Positions 7,394-16,360 of a stretch of 64,000 bases of DNA are shown here, in pieces. Both the position numbers and the translations under genes were made by a program. The notes under the pieces are model-generated. The model worked only from the letters and a program-made list of their open reading frames with translations, did not search any database and was not told where the DNA came from. Within the stretch, counting starts at the first letter, position 1; the number at the start of each line of letters is the position of its first letter. This stretch comes from Clostridiaceae bacterium Marseille-Q3526 (GTDB lineage: Bacteria; Bacillota; Clostridia; Lachnospirales; Lachnospiraceae): NCBI GenBank assembly GCA_018223375.1, contig JAGTTS010000008.1, positions 1-64,000 on the forward strand. The letters run 5' to 3'.

Positions 7394-8923
7394 GTGCCTG
7401 ACCTGTTTTCAATAGTCATGGAAACAATTTTTTCAGTGTGGGACTGGATTCCGGAACACCTGATATTTGTGAATCTGCTGCTGTCTGTGGGAATCGTGTT
7501 TTTCCAGCGCAGGGATCCGCGGACGGTCTGGGCCTGGCTTCTGGCTCTCAACTTTATCCCGGTATTTGGAATCATTTTTTATCTGCTGTTCTGCCAGGAT
7601 TATAAGAAAAACAGAATGTTTCGGATTAAGGAGGTGGAGGATCGGCTGAAATGTCCGGCAAAGCTGCAGGAGGACTGTATTAAAACAAGGGATCTGGCTC
7701 TTTTAGGGGATCTGGCTGCAGATTACGAATCGCTGGTTCTCTATAACCTGGACACCTCCGGAAGCGTTCTCACCATGAACAATAAGGTTCAGATTTTTGC
7801 TGACGGGGAGGAGAAGTTCCAGGAGCTGAAGGCGGATCTGGAGCAGGCCAGAGAATACATCCACATGGAGTATTACATTATAAAAAATGACGAGGTGTTT
7901 GACTCCATTGCCCCCATTCTCATCCGAAAGGCAGAGGAGGGCGTGCAGGTAAGAATCCTGGCGGACGGTATGGGAGGACGCTTCATGCCGGGCAGCAGAT
8001 GGGAAATCCTGCGCCAGGCCGGAGTCCAGGTGGGCATTTTCTTCCCGCCGGTACTGGGCCGCCTGAATTTGAGAGTGAATTATAGAAATCACAGGAAGAT
8101 TGTGGTGATCGACGGCCGCTGGGGCTATGTAGGCGGCTTTAACATCGGGCGGGAATACGTGTCAAAGGATCCGAAGTTTGGCTACTGGCGGGACACCCAT
8201 CTGAAGCTGGGCGGCGAGGCTGTGTTAAGCCTTCAGATACGGTTTGCCCTGGACTGGAATTATGCGGTGGGGGAAAACCTGTTCCAGGATGCCCGGTATT
8301 TTGAACTTCACATTCCCACAGACCGGCCTGATATGAGGGACGAGTCTGGAAAAATCTCCTGCGTCCACATTCCGGAGGTGGGAATCCAGATCATTGCCAG
8401 CGGGCCTGATACCATGTACCGGCAGATCCGGGACAATTATCTGGAGCTTTTCCACAAGGCCAGGAAGCACATTTATATTCAGACGCCGTATTTTGTGCCG
8501 GACGACGCCGTCCTGTCGGCGCTGCAGATTGCGGCCCGGTCCGGGGTGGAGGTAATGCTGATGATTCCCTGCAAGCCAGATCACCCCTTCGTCTACTGGG
8601 CTACCTACTCCTATGTAGGCGACCTTCTCAGAGCAGGGGCCAGGTGCTTTACCTATGAGAAGGGATTTCTCCACGCCAAGGGCGTCTGCGCAGACGGCCA
8701 GGTGTGCTGTTATGGCACGGCCAACATGGATATCCGCAGCTTTGAACTGAATTTCGAGGTCAACGCGGTGATCTATAATCAGAAGATTACAGAACAGATG
8801 GAAGAAATTTTCATAAACGATCTGAAATCCTGCCGGGAAATCACCAGAGAAACCTATGAGGCAAGAGGTCTCGTCACCCGGTTTAAAGAACAGTGCAGCA
8901 GGCTGCTGTCGCCGCTTCTGTAG
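7394..8923 (+). CDS. cls: Cardiolipin synthase
   Basis: Joins two phosphatidylglycerols into cardiolipin at the inner membrane. Two N-terminal membrane helices (about residues 12-60, including T-V-W-A-W-L-L-A-L-N-F-I-P) precede two phospholipase-D domains. The HKD motifs are H-R-K-I-V-V-I-D at about residue 233 and H-A-K-G-V-C-A-D-G at about residue 427, each followed by G-G-x-N or G-T-A-N-M-D. The 509-residue length is usual. The GTG start at 7394 follows GGGGGAGG (7382-7389). No strong terminator follows; a repeat-bearing gap leads to plsC, another phospholipid gene. Confidence 0.95.
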   Translation: MPDLFSIVMETIFSVWDWIPEHLIFVNLLLSVGIVFFQRRDPRTVWAWLLALNFIPVFGIIFYLLFCQDYKKNRMFRIKEVEDRLKCPAKLQEDCIKTRDLALLGDLAADYESLVLYNLDTSGSVLTMNNKVQIFADGEEKFQELKADLEQAREYIHMEYYIIKNDEVFDSIAPILIRKAEEGVQVRILADGMGGRFMPGSRWEILRQAGVQVGIFFPPVLGRLNLRVNYRNHRKIVVIDGRWGYVGGFNIGREYVSKDPKFGYWRDTHLKLGGEAVLSLQIRFALDWNYAVGENLFQDARYFELHIPTDRPDMRDESGKISCVHIPEVGIQIIASGPDTMYRQIRDNYLELFHKARKHIYIQTPYFVPDDAVLSALQIAARSGVEVMLMIPCKPDHPFVYWATYSYVGDLLRAGARCFTYEKGFLHAKGVCADGQVCCYGTANMDIRSFELNFEVNAVIYNQKITEQMEEIFINDLKSCREITRETYEARGLVTRFKEQCSRLLSPLL

Positions 8924-9161
8924 AAGAGGCAGAAACCGCCTATGTACGAGGAAAAATTCCGGTGACTTTCGGTGGAGCGAGGAAAAGTAAGAAAAGAAAA
9001 ATTCTGGTGACTTTCAGTGAACAGGGAAATGTTTCTTTTCTTTCTTATATAAAAACTAGGTGTACCAGGGAAGGGGGAAAGTTTTCCAGCGACTTTCAGT
9101 GGAGCGAGGAAAACTTTCCACCCTTCCCCTGCATTTCACCTATTTTTTCCACATTTCTTAC
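8924..9161. repeat. Intergenic repeats of a GACTTTC(A/G)GTGGAGCGAGGAAAA-type motif
   Basis: The gap between cls and plsC holds three related blocks: GTGACTTTCGGTGGAGCGAG (8961-8980), GTGACTTTCAGTGAACAGGG (9008-9027) and GCGACTTTCAGTGGAGCGAG (9089-9108), each after an AAAATTC or TTTTCC lead. The last sits between GGGAAAGTTTTCC and GGAAAACTTTCC, so it forms a strong hairpin (about 9075-9120). No protein reading frame here is convincing. Confidence 0.6.
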
Positions 9162-9190
9162 TTGTATTTGCGCCTCCCTTTCTATATAAT
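9162..9190 (+). promoter_or_regulatory. Promoter of plsC-pheA
   Basis: TTGTAT (9162-9167) and TATAAT (9185-9190) are 17 bases apart, a close match to the housekeeping sigma-A pattern. The plsC ribosome binding site GAGAGGTGA follows 11 bases downstream. Confidence 0.75.
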
Positions 9191-9213
9191 AGGTAAGACA
9201 GAGAGGTGACGAC

Positions 9214-9984
9214 ATGATAAGATTGATACTGGTAGCAAGCTTTGTAATCGGCTTTTTGCTGTTTTTCTCAGGCGTTTTGTACCGGCTGAAGAAGCTGGGG
9301 CAGACAGACTGGGAGACGGCGGAGTGGAAGAGCTTAAATATCGTAAGGCGGGCCTTTTCCGTGATTCTCAAGACAGCGGGAGTAAAGGTGACTGTGAAGG
9401 GAGCGGAACACATTCCAGCCGACACGCCGGCGCTTTATGTGGGAAACCACAGAAGCTATTTCGACATTCTGGTGGGCTACACCACCGTTCCGGGGCTTTT
9501 AGGCTTTGTGGCAAAAAAAGAGATGTTAAAAATACCGCTTTTATCCCAGTGGATGGTGCAGGTGAACTGCCTGTTTATGGACCGGCAGAATGTGAAGGAA
9601 GGCCTGAAAACCATTCTCCAGGGCATTGAGAAAATCAAGCGCGGCGTATCTATCTGGATTTTCCCGGAGGGCACGAGAAACAGGAACGAGAAAGAGACGG
9701 ATCTTCTGCCTTTCAAGGAAGGAAGCCTGAAAATCGCGGAGAAGACAGGCTGCCCGGTGATTCCGGTGGCTATTACGGGGACAGCGGACGTATTTGAGAA
9801 GCATCTGCCGTTTATCCGTCCGGCTCATGTGACAATCGAGTTTGGAGAGCCGTTTTTCGTGAAGGAGCTTCCGCCGGAGCAGAAGAAATTCCCGGGAGCT
9901 TACACGCGCGACAGAATACTTGAGATGTTGGAGAAGGAACAGCATGGACTTACAGGAGATCAGGAAGCAGCTGGACAGCATTGA
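9214..9984 (+). CDS. plsC: 1-acyl-glycerol-3-phosphate acyltransferase
   Basis: Adds the second acyl chain to lysophosphatidate to make phosphatidate, at the membrane. A hydrophobic N-terminal helix (about residues 2-22) is followed by the catalytic H-R-S-Y-F-D (HX4D, about residue 78), the glycerol-phosphate site F-P-E-G-T-R (about 149) and V-I-P-V-A-I-T-G. 256 residues is typical. GAGAGGTGAC precedes ATG 9214. Its last 41 bases overlap pheA in another frame, which implies translational coupling between lipid and phenylalanine synthesis genes. Confidence 0.93.
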   Translation: MIRLILVASFVIGFLLFFSGVLYRLKKLGQTDWETAEWKSLNIVRRAFSVILKTAGVKVTVKGAEHIPADTPALYVGNHRSYFDILVGYTTVPGLLGFVAKKEMLKIPLLSQWMVQVNCLFMDRQNVKEGLKTILQGIEKIKRGVSIWIFPEGTRNRNEKETDLLPFKEGSLKIAEKTGCPVIPVAITGTADVFEKHLPFIRPAHVTIEFGEPFFVKELPPEQKKFPGAYTRDRILEMLEKEQHGLTGDQEAAGQH

Positions 9985-11071
9985 CGCAGAGTTTGTCAGG
10001 CTGTTTGAAAAGAGAATGAAGCTCTGCGCCGATGTGGCGGAGTTTAAGATACGGACGGGAAAGGCCGTCTATGACCCGAAGCGGGAGCAGGAGAAAATCG
10101 CCGCCGTCCGGAGCATGGCTGAGGGCGAGTTTATGAAAGAGGCAGTGGGAGAGCTGTTTCTGCAGATGATGACTCTCAGCCGCCGGTATCAGTACCGGCT
10201 GATGGAGCAGGTACAGAGCGCCTCTGACTTTGGGTTTCAGAGAGTGGAGGACATTGAGAAAAAGCAGGTGCGGATCGCTTACCAGGGACTGGAGGGAGCC
10301 TACAGCCACGCGGCGGTGATCCAGTTCTTCGGGGAGCAGGCAGATATGTTCCACGTGCGCCGGTTTGAGGACGCGGCGAAGGCCGTGTTTGAGGGGCGGG
10401 CGGACTACGCAGTGCTTCCCATTGAGAATTCCTCAGCCGGGGCGGTGTCTGACAATTACGACCTGCTTTTAAAGTATGAGAATTACATTGTGGCTGAGGT
10501 GTTTGTGCCGGTCTGCCACTGCCTTCTGGGCACTCGGGACGCGGAGCTTTCCGATATTAGAACCGTGCTTGCCCATCCTCAGGCGCTGATGCAGTCCAGC
10601 CAGTATCTGAACGCCAGGGAGGACTGGCGGCAGCTCAGCGTGGAGAACAACGCGGTGGCGGCCAGAAAGGTCAGCGAGGAGGCTGATAAGAGCCAGGCGG
10701 CTGTGGCCAGCCGGACGGCGGCGGAGATTTACGGACTGAAGGTATTAGCGGAGGGAATTAACCACAACCGCGAGAATACCACCCGGTTTTTAATTCTCTC
10801 AAAACATCCGATTTACCGGAAGGATGCGGACAAGGTCAGCATCTGCTTTGAGCTTCCTCACGAGAGCGGAACGCTCTACAACATGCTGAATAATTTTGCA
10901 TTCAGCCACCTGAATATGCGCATGATCGAGTCCCGCCCCATTCCGGGCAGGAACTGGGAGTACCGGTTCTTCGTGGATATCGAGGGAAATCTGGACGATC
11001 CCGACATGATCAACGCGTTAAAGGGAATTGCCGGAGAGGCGAACCATATGAGAATTCTGGGAAATTATTAA
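9944..11071 (+). CDS. pheA: Bifunctional chorismate mutase / prephenate dehydratase
   Basis: Turns chorismate into prephenate and then phenylpyruvate, the branch to phenylalanine. The order is an AroQ-type chorismate mutase (about residues 1-90; L-D-S-I-D-A-E and Y-D-P-K-R-E-Q-E-K), prephenate dehydratase (about 105-285; Y-Q-G-L-E-G-A-Y-S-H, E-N-S-S-A-G-A-V, and N-T-T-R-F with the catalytic Thr), and an ACT domain (about 290-375) with G-T-L-Y and E-S-R-P, the phenylalanine-binding feedback site. The start is ATG 9944 (AAGGAA before it); the open frame upstream of it lies inside plsC. 375 residues, usual for the P-protein. Confidence 0.95.
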   Translation: MDLQEIRKQLDSIDAEFVRLFEKRMKLCADVAEFKIRTGKAVYDPKREQEKIAAVRSMAEGEFMKEAVGELFLQMMTLSRRYQYRLMEQVQSASDFGFQRVEDIEKKQVRIAYQGLEGAYSHAAVIQFFGEQADMFHVRRFEDAAKAVFEGRADYAVLPIENSSAGAVSDNYDLLLKYENYIVAEVFVPVCHCLLGTRDAELSDIRTVLAHPQALMQSSQYLNAREDWRQLSVENNAVAARKVSEEADKSQAAVASRTAAEIYGLKVLAEGINHNRENTTRFLILSKHPIYRKDADKVSICFELPHESGTLYNMLNNFAFSHLNMRMIESRPIPGRNWEYRFFVDIEGNLDDPDMINALKGIAGEANHMRILGNY

Positions 11072-11097
11072 AGAGAAACACGCGTAATACACGCGGT

Positions 11098-11173
11098 AAG
11101 GGGCGCCTGAAGCAGGCTGGCATTTCCATGCACAGTCCGGCCGAGGGACGCCCCTTCTTCTGTAAAGAAGGGG
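11098..11173 (+). promoter_or_regulatory. Leader with two mutually exclusive hairpins
   Basis: AAGGGGCG (11098-11105) can pair with CGCCCCTT (11149-11156), closing a domain with inner CCTGAAGCAGG and GGC/GCC stems. CCCCTTCTT (11151-11159) can instead pair with AAGAAGGGG (11165-11173) around CTGTA. The two stems share CCCCTT, so only one can form. This layout is typical of RNA switches and attenuators. No T-run follows the second stem and no known riboswitch was recognised. Confidence 0.5.
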
Positions 11174-11225
11174 TAAGAGAACTGTAAAAGAACAGTAAAA
11201 ATGGGAAGAGAAAGGATTTTTGGGA

Positions 11226-12590
11226 ATGAAGCAGCATCTGATTCTGTATAGAAATTTAAAGTATGGGGAGCTGTTAGACCGCATGGGAGACCTTCTGGAA
11301 CGGTACGGAGGGGCGGCCCAGGAGGCGGACGGACAGAAGACGGCCGGACAAGAGGCAGGCGGACAGGAGACAGCCGGGCAGAAGGCAGACGGGCAGGAGG
11401 CGGAGGAGGCCTGGTGCGCCGGGGAACTGATTGCCCTAGCAGATGCTTACGGCTTCGAGGGGAATCTGTGGCTCTGCTTTCTGGCCCTCTGTCTGGCGGA
11501 AAACGAAAATCCCTACAGCATTGCCTGCGAGATCCGCGGGGAGGCGTCCGGAAGCCTAAATCAACTGGCTCTCCACGACTTTTCCGTGTTCTGGCAGCTC
11601 AGCCGGCAGGATTTGGGGACTCTCCCTATGAAGGAGGTATGGAGCCTGGCGGCAGATTATCATGGGCCGGGGAAGAAAAGCCGTCAGTTTGACAGCCGGG
11701 TGAGGGACAGGATTTTAACGCTGGCCGCGGAGCTTTTGCAGGCGGAAAGCCCGGAGGACTTCAGAGGCAGGACGGCAGAGTTTTACCGGGAGCTGGGAGT
11801 GGGAAAATTTGGCTTAAATCAGGCCTTCCGCGTGACGGGAGCTGAGGGAAACGCTCAGATTGAGCCTATTACCGGCGTAGAAGAGGTATCCCTGAAGGAT
11901 TTGGTGGGATACGAGCGGCAGAAGAAAAAGCTCATCGAAAATACAGAGGCATTTATCGAGGGCAGGGAGGCCAACAACGTGCTGCTGTTCGGGGACAGCG
12001 GAACGGGAAAATCCTCCAGCATCAAGGCGGTGCTTCACGAGTATTACGGCAGAGGCCTGCGCATGATAGAGGTATATAAGCACCAGTTCCAGTGCCTGGG
12101 AGACATTTTGGAGCAGGTGAAGGACAGAAACTATAAATTTATTATCTACATGGACGATCTCTCCTTTGAGGAGTATGAGATTGAGTACAAATATCTGAAG
12201 GCAATGATTGAGGGCGGCCTGGGAAGACGGCCGGACAATGTGCTGATCTACGCCACCTCCAACCGCCGCCATCTGATCCGGGAAAAGTTCAGCGACAAGA
12301 GAGAGCTGGACGACGACCTGCACCAGAACGACACAGTGCAGGAGAAGCTGTCCCTGGTGGCCCGGTTCGGAGTGACCATCTACTACGGAGCGCCGGACAA
12401 AAGGGAATTCCAGCAGATTGTCAGAGCTTTGGCTGCCAGACATAACCTCTGCATGCCGGAGGAGGAGCTGCTGTTAAAGGCAAATCAGTGGGAGCTGAGC
12501 CACGGAGGACTGTCCGGGCGGACGGCGTCCCAGTTTATCACCCATCTGCTGGGAACGGAACAGATACAGGAGGAAAGCTATGGCAATTAA
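11226..12590 (+). CDS. DUF815 AAA+ ATPase
   Basis: An ATPase of unknown cell role. The C-terminal half (about residues 215-450) is the DUF815 domain: P-loop G-D-S-G-T-G-K-S-S at about residue 256, Walker B I-Y-M-D-D-L-S-F-E and a sensor-like Y-A-T-S-N-R-R-H. The N-terminal half is a helical DUF815-associated region with a five-copy G-Q-x-x-x repeat inserted near residues 35-60. ATG 11226 is preferred; TTG 11220 is also in frame. The last 11 bases overlap ppx, and ppx and ppk follow, so a link to polyphosphate metabolism is inferred from context only. Confidence 0.85.
   Translation: MKQHLILYRNLKYGELLDRMGDLLERYGGAAQEADGQKTAGQEAGGQETAGQKADGQEAEEAWCAGELIALADAYGFEGNLWLCFLALCLAENENPYSIACEIRGEASGSLNQLALHDFSVFWQLSRQDLGTLPMKEVWSLAADYHGPGKKSRQFDSRVRDRILTLAAELLQAESPEDFRGRTAEFYRELGVGKFGLNQAFRVTGAEGNAQIEPITGVEEVSLKDLVGYERQKKKLIENTEAFIEGREANNVLLFGDSGTGKSSSIKAVLHEYYGRGLRMIEVYKHQFQCLGDILEQVKDRNYKFIIYMDDLSFEEYEIEYKYLKAMIEGGLGRRPDNVLIYATSNRRHLIREKFSDKRELDDDLHQNDTVQEKLSLVARFGVTIYYGAPDKREFQQIVRALAARHNLCMPEEELLLKANQWELSHGGLSGRTASQFITHLLGTEQIQEESYGN
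11316..11405 (+). repeat. 15-bp repeats encoding G-Q-x-x-x in the DUF815 gene
   Basis: Five 15-base units (11331-11405) encode GQKTA, GQEAG, GQETA, GQKAD and GQEAE, preceded by a related AQEAD (11316-11330). They form a flexible, low-complexity insert near the N-terminus. The units differ by several bases, so they are older than the infB repeats. Confidence 0.8.
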
Positions 12591-14145
12591 AATGTTTGCG
12601 GCAATCGACGTGGGATCCTTTGAGCTGGAAATGGGAATTTACGAGATTTCCCAGAGCTTTGGAATCAGGCAGGCCGACCACGTCCGCCACGTTCTTGCCC
12701 TTGGAAGGGAGACCTACAATGACAGAAAAATCAGCTACAGGCTGGTAGAGGAGATGTGCCAGGTCTTAAAGAGCTTTTCCGAGATTATGAAAAGCTACCG
12801 CGTGACCGATTACAGGGCATACGCCACCAGCGCCATGAGAGAGGCCAAGAACAGCCAGATTGTGCTGGAGCAGATTCGAGTCAGGACAGGACTGACTGTA
12901 AAATCCATCAACAATTCGGAGCTTAGGCTGATGACCTACAAGGCGGTGGCCTCCAAGGACGCCGCTTTCCACAAGATTGTGCAGAAGGGAACGGCCATCA
13001 TTGACGTGGGATTTGGAAGTACCCAGATTTCCCTGTTTGACAAGGACACCCTTGTATCCACCCAGAATGTTGTCCTGGGCGGGCTCCGGATCCGGGAAAT
13101 GATCTCCCACTGGAATTTAAGCCCCAGGGAGACAGTTCCGGTGATCGAGGAGCTGGTGGACAACGAGCTTTACCCCTTCCGCCGGATGTATCTGAAGGAC
13201 AGGGAGATTAAGAGTTTGATCGCCACAGGAGAGAGCATTCTGTTTATGGCCAGAAGCGGAATCCGCCATATGGAGTCGGACCGGGTCAGCGCAGAGCAGT
13301 TTAAGAGCTTTTACCGAAAGCTCTTGTCCATGACTGCAGAAGAGATCGAGGACGAATTTGGCATAGACGGAGAATACGCTTCTATCCTGGTGCCCAGCGC
13401 CGTTATTTACGGACGGATTCTGGAGATGACGGGAGCCGAGACAGTGTGGATTCCGGGAGTCAGCCTCTGCGACGGCATGGCAGCGGAGTACACCCAGGAC
13501 AGGAAGCTGGTGAAGCTGCGCCACGATTTCAACGGGGATATCCTGTCCTCCGCCAGAAATATGGCGAAGAGGTATAAATGCCACGGAGATCACATTCAGG
13601 AGGTGGAGCGGCTCAGCGCGGAGCTCTTCGACGTGACGAAGAAATACCATGGCCTGGGAGAAAGGGAACGGCTGCTCCTTCGGATTGCCGCCATTCTCCA
13701 CGACTGCGGCAAGTTTATCAGCTCCAGCAGAGAGACGCAGAGCTGTTATCAGATTATCATGGCCACGGAGATCATCGGCATTTCCCACCTGGAACGGGAG
13801 ATTGTGGCCAACGTAGTTTACTACTATAACCAGGATTTCGCCTACGACGCGGTGAAGCTGGAGTCCGATTTGTCCCAGTACGAGGGCAGCGGACTGACCC
13901 GCCGGGCGGTGACGATTTTAATCGCCAAGCTGACGGCGATTTTAAGCCTGGCCAGCGCCATGGACCGGAGCCAGAGGCAGAAGTTTGCGGGGGCGTCCAT
14001 GGCAGTCAGGGACGGAAAGCTGTTAATCACAGCCAGCTGTCCGGAGACGATTATTCTGGAACGGGCGTCCTTTGAGAACCGTGCGGAATTTTTTGAGGAA
14101 ATTTTCGGGCTTCAGCCGGTGCTGAAGCATAAGAGGAGGGTGTAA
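12580..14145 (+). CDS. ppx: Ppx/GppA exopolyphosphatase-type phosphatase
   Basis: Trims phosphate from the ends of polyphosphate or acts on pppGpp. The ASKHA-type fold shows A-I-D-V-G-S-F-E-L at the N-terminus, A-T-S-A-M-R-E-A-K, and I-I-D-V-G-F-G-S-T-Q-I-S near residues 143-155. An HD-type C-terminal domain has L-H-D-C-G-K-F near residue 374. 521 residues, as in long Ppx proteins. AGGAGGAAAG (12568-12577) precedes the ATG. It overlaps the DUF815 gene by 11 bases and is followed 2 bases later by ppk. In E. coli the E-motif contains a Glu where this protein has A-T-S-A-M-R-E, so the catalytic site looks kept. Confidence 0.9.
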   Translation: MAIKMFAAIDVGSFELEMGIYEISQSFGIRQADHVRHVLALGRETYNDRKISYRLVEEMCQVLKSFSEIMKSYRVTDYRAYATSAMREAKNSQIVLEQIRVRTGLTVKSINNSELRLMTYKAVASKDAAFHKIVQKGTAIIDVGFGSTQISLFDKDTLVSTQNVVLGGLRIREMISHWNLSPRETVPVIEELVDNELYPFRRMYLKDREIKSLIATGESILFMARSGIRHMESDRVSAEQFKSFYRKLLSMTAEEIEDEFGIDGEYASILVPSAVIYGRILEMTGAETVWIPGVSLCDGMAAEYTQDRKLVKLRHDFNGDILSSARNMAKRYKCHGDHIQEVERLSAELFDVTKKYHGLGERERLLLRIAAILHDCGKFISSSRETQSCYQIIMATEIIGISHLEREIVANVVYYYNQDFAYDAVKLESDLSQYEGSGLTRRAVTILIAKLTAILSLASAMDRSQRQKFAGASMAVRDGKLLITASCPETIILERASFENRAEFFEEIFGLQPVLKHKRRV

Positions 14146-14147
14146 AT

Positions 14148-16292
14148 ATGGCTGAGGGAAACGAGAGATTCTGGGAATCTAAGAATTATGTCAATAGAGA
14201 ACTGAGCTGGCTGGATTTTAACTGGAGAGTGCTGGGCGAGGCGAAGGATAAGACCACGCCTCTCTTTGACCGCTTAAAGTTCCTGAGCATTACGGCGTCC
14301 AATCTGGACGAGTTTTTCATGGTGCGGGTGGCTTCCTTAAAGGATATGATCCACGCCAACTACACGAAACGGGATATTGCGGGGCTGACGGCAGCAGACC
14401 AGCTGACAGCCATCGAGGCGAAGACGCATCAGCTGGTGGAGGAGCAGTACCACGTCTACAGCCGTTCCCTCCTTCCGGCCCTGCGCCAGAACGGCCTGAA
14501 TATTATTGCCTCCCATGAAAATCTGACCAAGTACGAGGGAACCTATGTGGACAGCTACTTTGAGGAGATGGTTTATCCTGTGCTGACGCCTATGGCGGTG
14601 GACTCCTCCCGTCCCTTCCCGCTGATCCGCAATAAATCTCTGAATATTGCGGCTCTGGTGAAGAAGAAAAAGGGCGATTCGGAGCTGGATTTCGCTATGG
14701 TCCGTGTTCCCAGCGGCCTTCCGAGGGTGGTGGTGATTCCGCCGGAGGAGGGAAAGGAAAAAGCGGGGATCTCTGTGATTTTCCTGGAGGAGATCATAGA
14801 AAGAAACATTGAGAAGCTCTTCCTGAACTACGATATTATCTGTTCCCACCCCTTCCGCGTGATGAGAAATGCAGATCTGAGCATTGACGAGGACGAGGCG
14901 GAGGACCTGTTAAAGGAGATTGAACGTCAGCTGAAGAAGCGCCAGTGGGGAGAGGCCATCCGCCTGGATATTGAGGAGAAGGCGGATAAGCGGCTGCTGA
15001 AGATCCTGAAAAAGGAGCTGAAGGTTACAAACGACGAGATCTATGAGATCGGAGGCCCCCTGGATCTGACGGTGCTGATGAAGGTCTACGGCCTGCCAGG
15101 CTTTGACCGGCACAAGGCGCCGGGCTACACGCCCCAGCCGGTTCCGGCTCTGATGAATGAGGACGATATTTTCACCAATATCAGAAAAGGAGATATTCTC
15201 TTAACCCATCCCTTTGAGACCTTTGAGCCGGTGGTGAACTTTATCAAGAAGGCGGCCAGGGATCCGGAGGTGCTGGCCATCAAGCAGACCCTGTACCGTG
15301 TCAGCGGCAATTCCCCGATTATCGCGGCCCTGGCCGAGGCGGCGGACAACGGAAAGCAGGTGTCGGTTCTGGTGGAGCTAAAGGCCCGCTTTGACGAGGA
15401 AAACAATATCAACTGGGCGAAGATGCTGGAGAAGGCCGGCTGCCACGTCATCTACGGCCTTCTGGGCTTAAAAACCCACAGCAAAATCACCCTGGTCGTG
15501 CGGAAGGAGGAGGACGGCATCCGCCGCTACGTCCACCTGGGTACAGGAAATTACAACGATTCTACGGCCAAGCTCTACACAGACTGCGGCCTGTTTACCT
15601 GCAGCCGCCAGATCGGCGAGGACGCCACCGCCGTGTTCAACATGCTGTCCGGCTACTCGGAGCCGTTAGGCTGGAATAAGCTGTCCCTGGCGCCATTATG
15701 GCTGAGAGGCAAGTTCCTGCGCCTGATCCAGAGGGAGATCAAGTACGCTAAGGAGGGAAAGACGGCCAGGATCGTGGCAAAAATGAATTCTCTCTGCGAC
15801 AAGGAGATTATTGCAAACCTCTACGAGGCCTCCTGCGCGGGCGTGGAGATTAAACTGATTGTCCGGGGCATCTGCTGTCTGAAGGCCGGCGTTCCAAATC
15901 TCAGCGAGAACATCGAGGTGCGGTCCATCGTGGGCAATTTCCTGGAGCACAGCCGGATTTTCCTCTTTGAAAACGGGGGAAGAGAGGAAATCTACATGGG
16001 AAGCGCCGACTGGATGCCGAGAAACCTGGACCGGAGGGTGGAGATCCTGTTCCCGGTGGAGGACGAGGCGCTAAAGGCCCGCCTGATCCATATTTTAGAC
16101 GTGCAGCTGGCAGATAATGTGAAGGCCCATCTCCTGCAGCCGGACGGAACCTACAAAAAGAAGAGTCTCAGAGGACGCCAGAAGGTTAACGCCCAGGAAC
16201 AGTTCTGCGCGGAAGCCATCGAGGCGGCCAGAGCCATGGAGGAATCGGCGGATCCCAGAAACAGGCGCGTCTTCATTCCCATGGAACAGTAG
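14148..16292 (+). CDS. ppk: Polyphosphate kinase 1
   Basis: Builds polyphosphate from ATP, reversibly. The 714-residue protein has the full Ppk1 layout: N-domain (N-R-E-L-S-W-L-D-F-N, S-N-L-D-E-F-F), head domain, and two phospholipase-D-like C-domains. The phospho-acceptor His lies in L-K-T-H-S-K at about residue 443, followed by H-L-G-T-G-N-Y-N; the second site is near Y-M-G-S-A-D-W-M-P-R-N-L. AGGAGGG precedes the ATG at 14148, 2 bases after ppx. Having ppx and ppk in one unit lets the cell make and spend polyphosphate together. Confidence 0.96.
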   Translation: MAEGNERFWESKNYVNRELSWLDFNWRVLGEAKDKTTPLFDRLKFLSITASNLDEFFMVRVASLKDMIHANYTKRDIAGLTAADQLTAIEAKTHQLVEEQYHVYSRSLLPALRQNGLNIIASHENLTKYEGTYVDSYFEEMVYPVLTPMAVDSSRPFPLIRNKSLNIAALVKKKKGDSELDFAMVRVPSGLPRVVVIPPEEGKEKAGISVIFLEEIIERNIEKLFLNYDIICSHPFRVMRNADLSIDEDEAEDLLKEIERQLKKRQWGEAIRLDIEEKADKRLLKILKKELKVTNDEIYEIGGPLDLTVLMKVYGLPGFDRHKAPGYTPQPVPALMNEDDIFTNIRKGDILLTHPFETFEPVVNFIKKAARDPEVLAIKQTLYRVSGNSPIIAALAEAADNGKQVSVLVELKARFDEENNINWAKMLEKAGCHVIYGLLGLKTHSKITLVVRKEEDGIRRYVHLGTGNYNDSTAKLYTDCGLFTCSRQIGEDATAVFNMLSGYSEPLGWNKLSLAPLWLRGKFLRLIQREIKYAKEGKTARIVAKMNSLCDKEIIANLYEASCAGVEIKLIVRGICCLKAGVPNLSENIEVRSIVGNFLEHSRIFLFENGGREEIYMGSADWMPRNLDRRVEILFPVEDEALKARLIHILDVQLADNVKAHLLQPDGTYKKKSLRGRQKVNAQEQFCAEAIEAARAMEESADPRNRRVFIPMEQ

Positions 16293-16360
16293 AAAATGTA
16301 AGAGAAAAGTAAAGCAATTTCGCCTCGCTTATGGTAAACTGTTGATAGAATGCAGTTTGA

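Noticed and set aside
8893..9189. 98-codon plus-strand frame after cls
   Set aside because: It begins inside cls in another frame and reads through the repeat blocks; no ribosome binding site and no family match.
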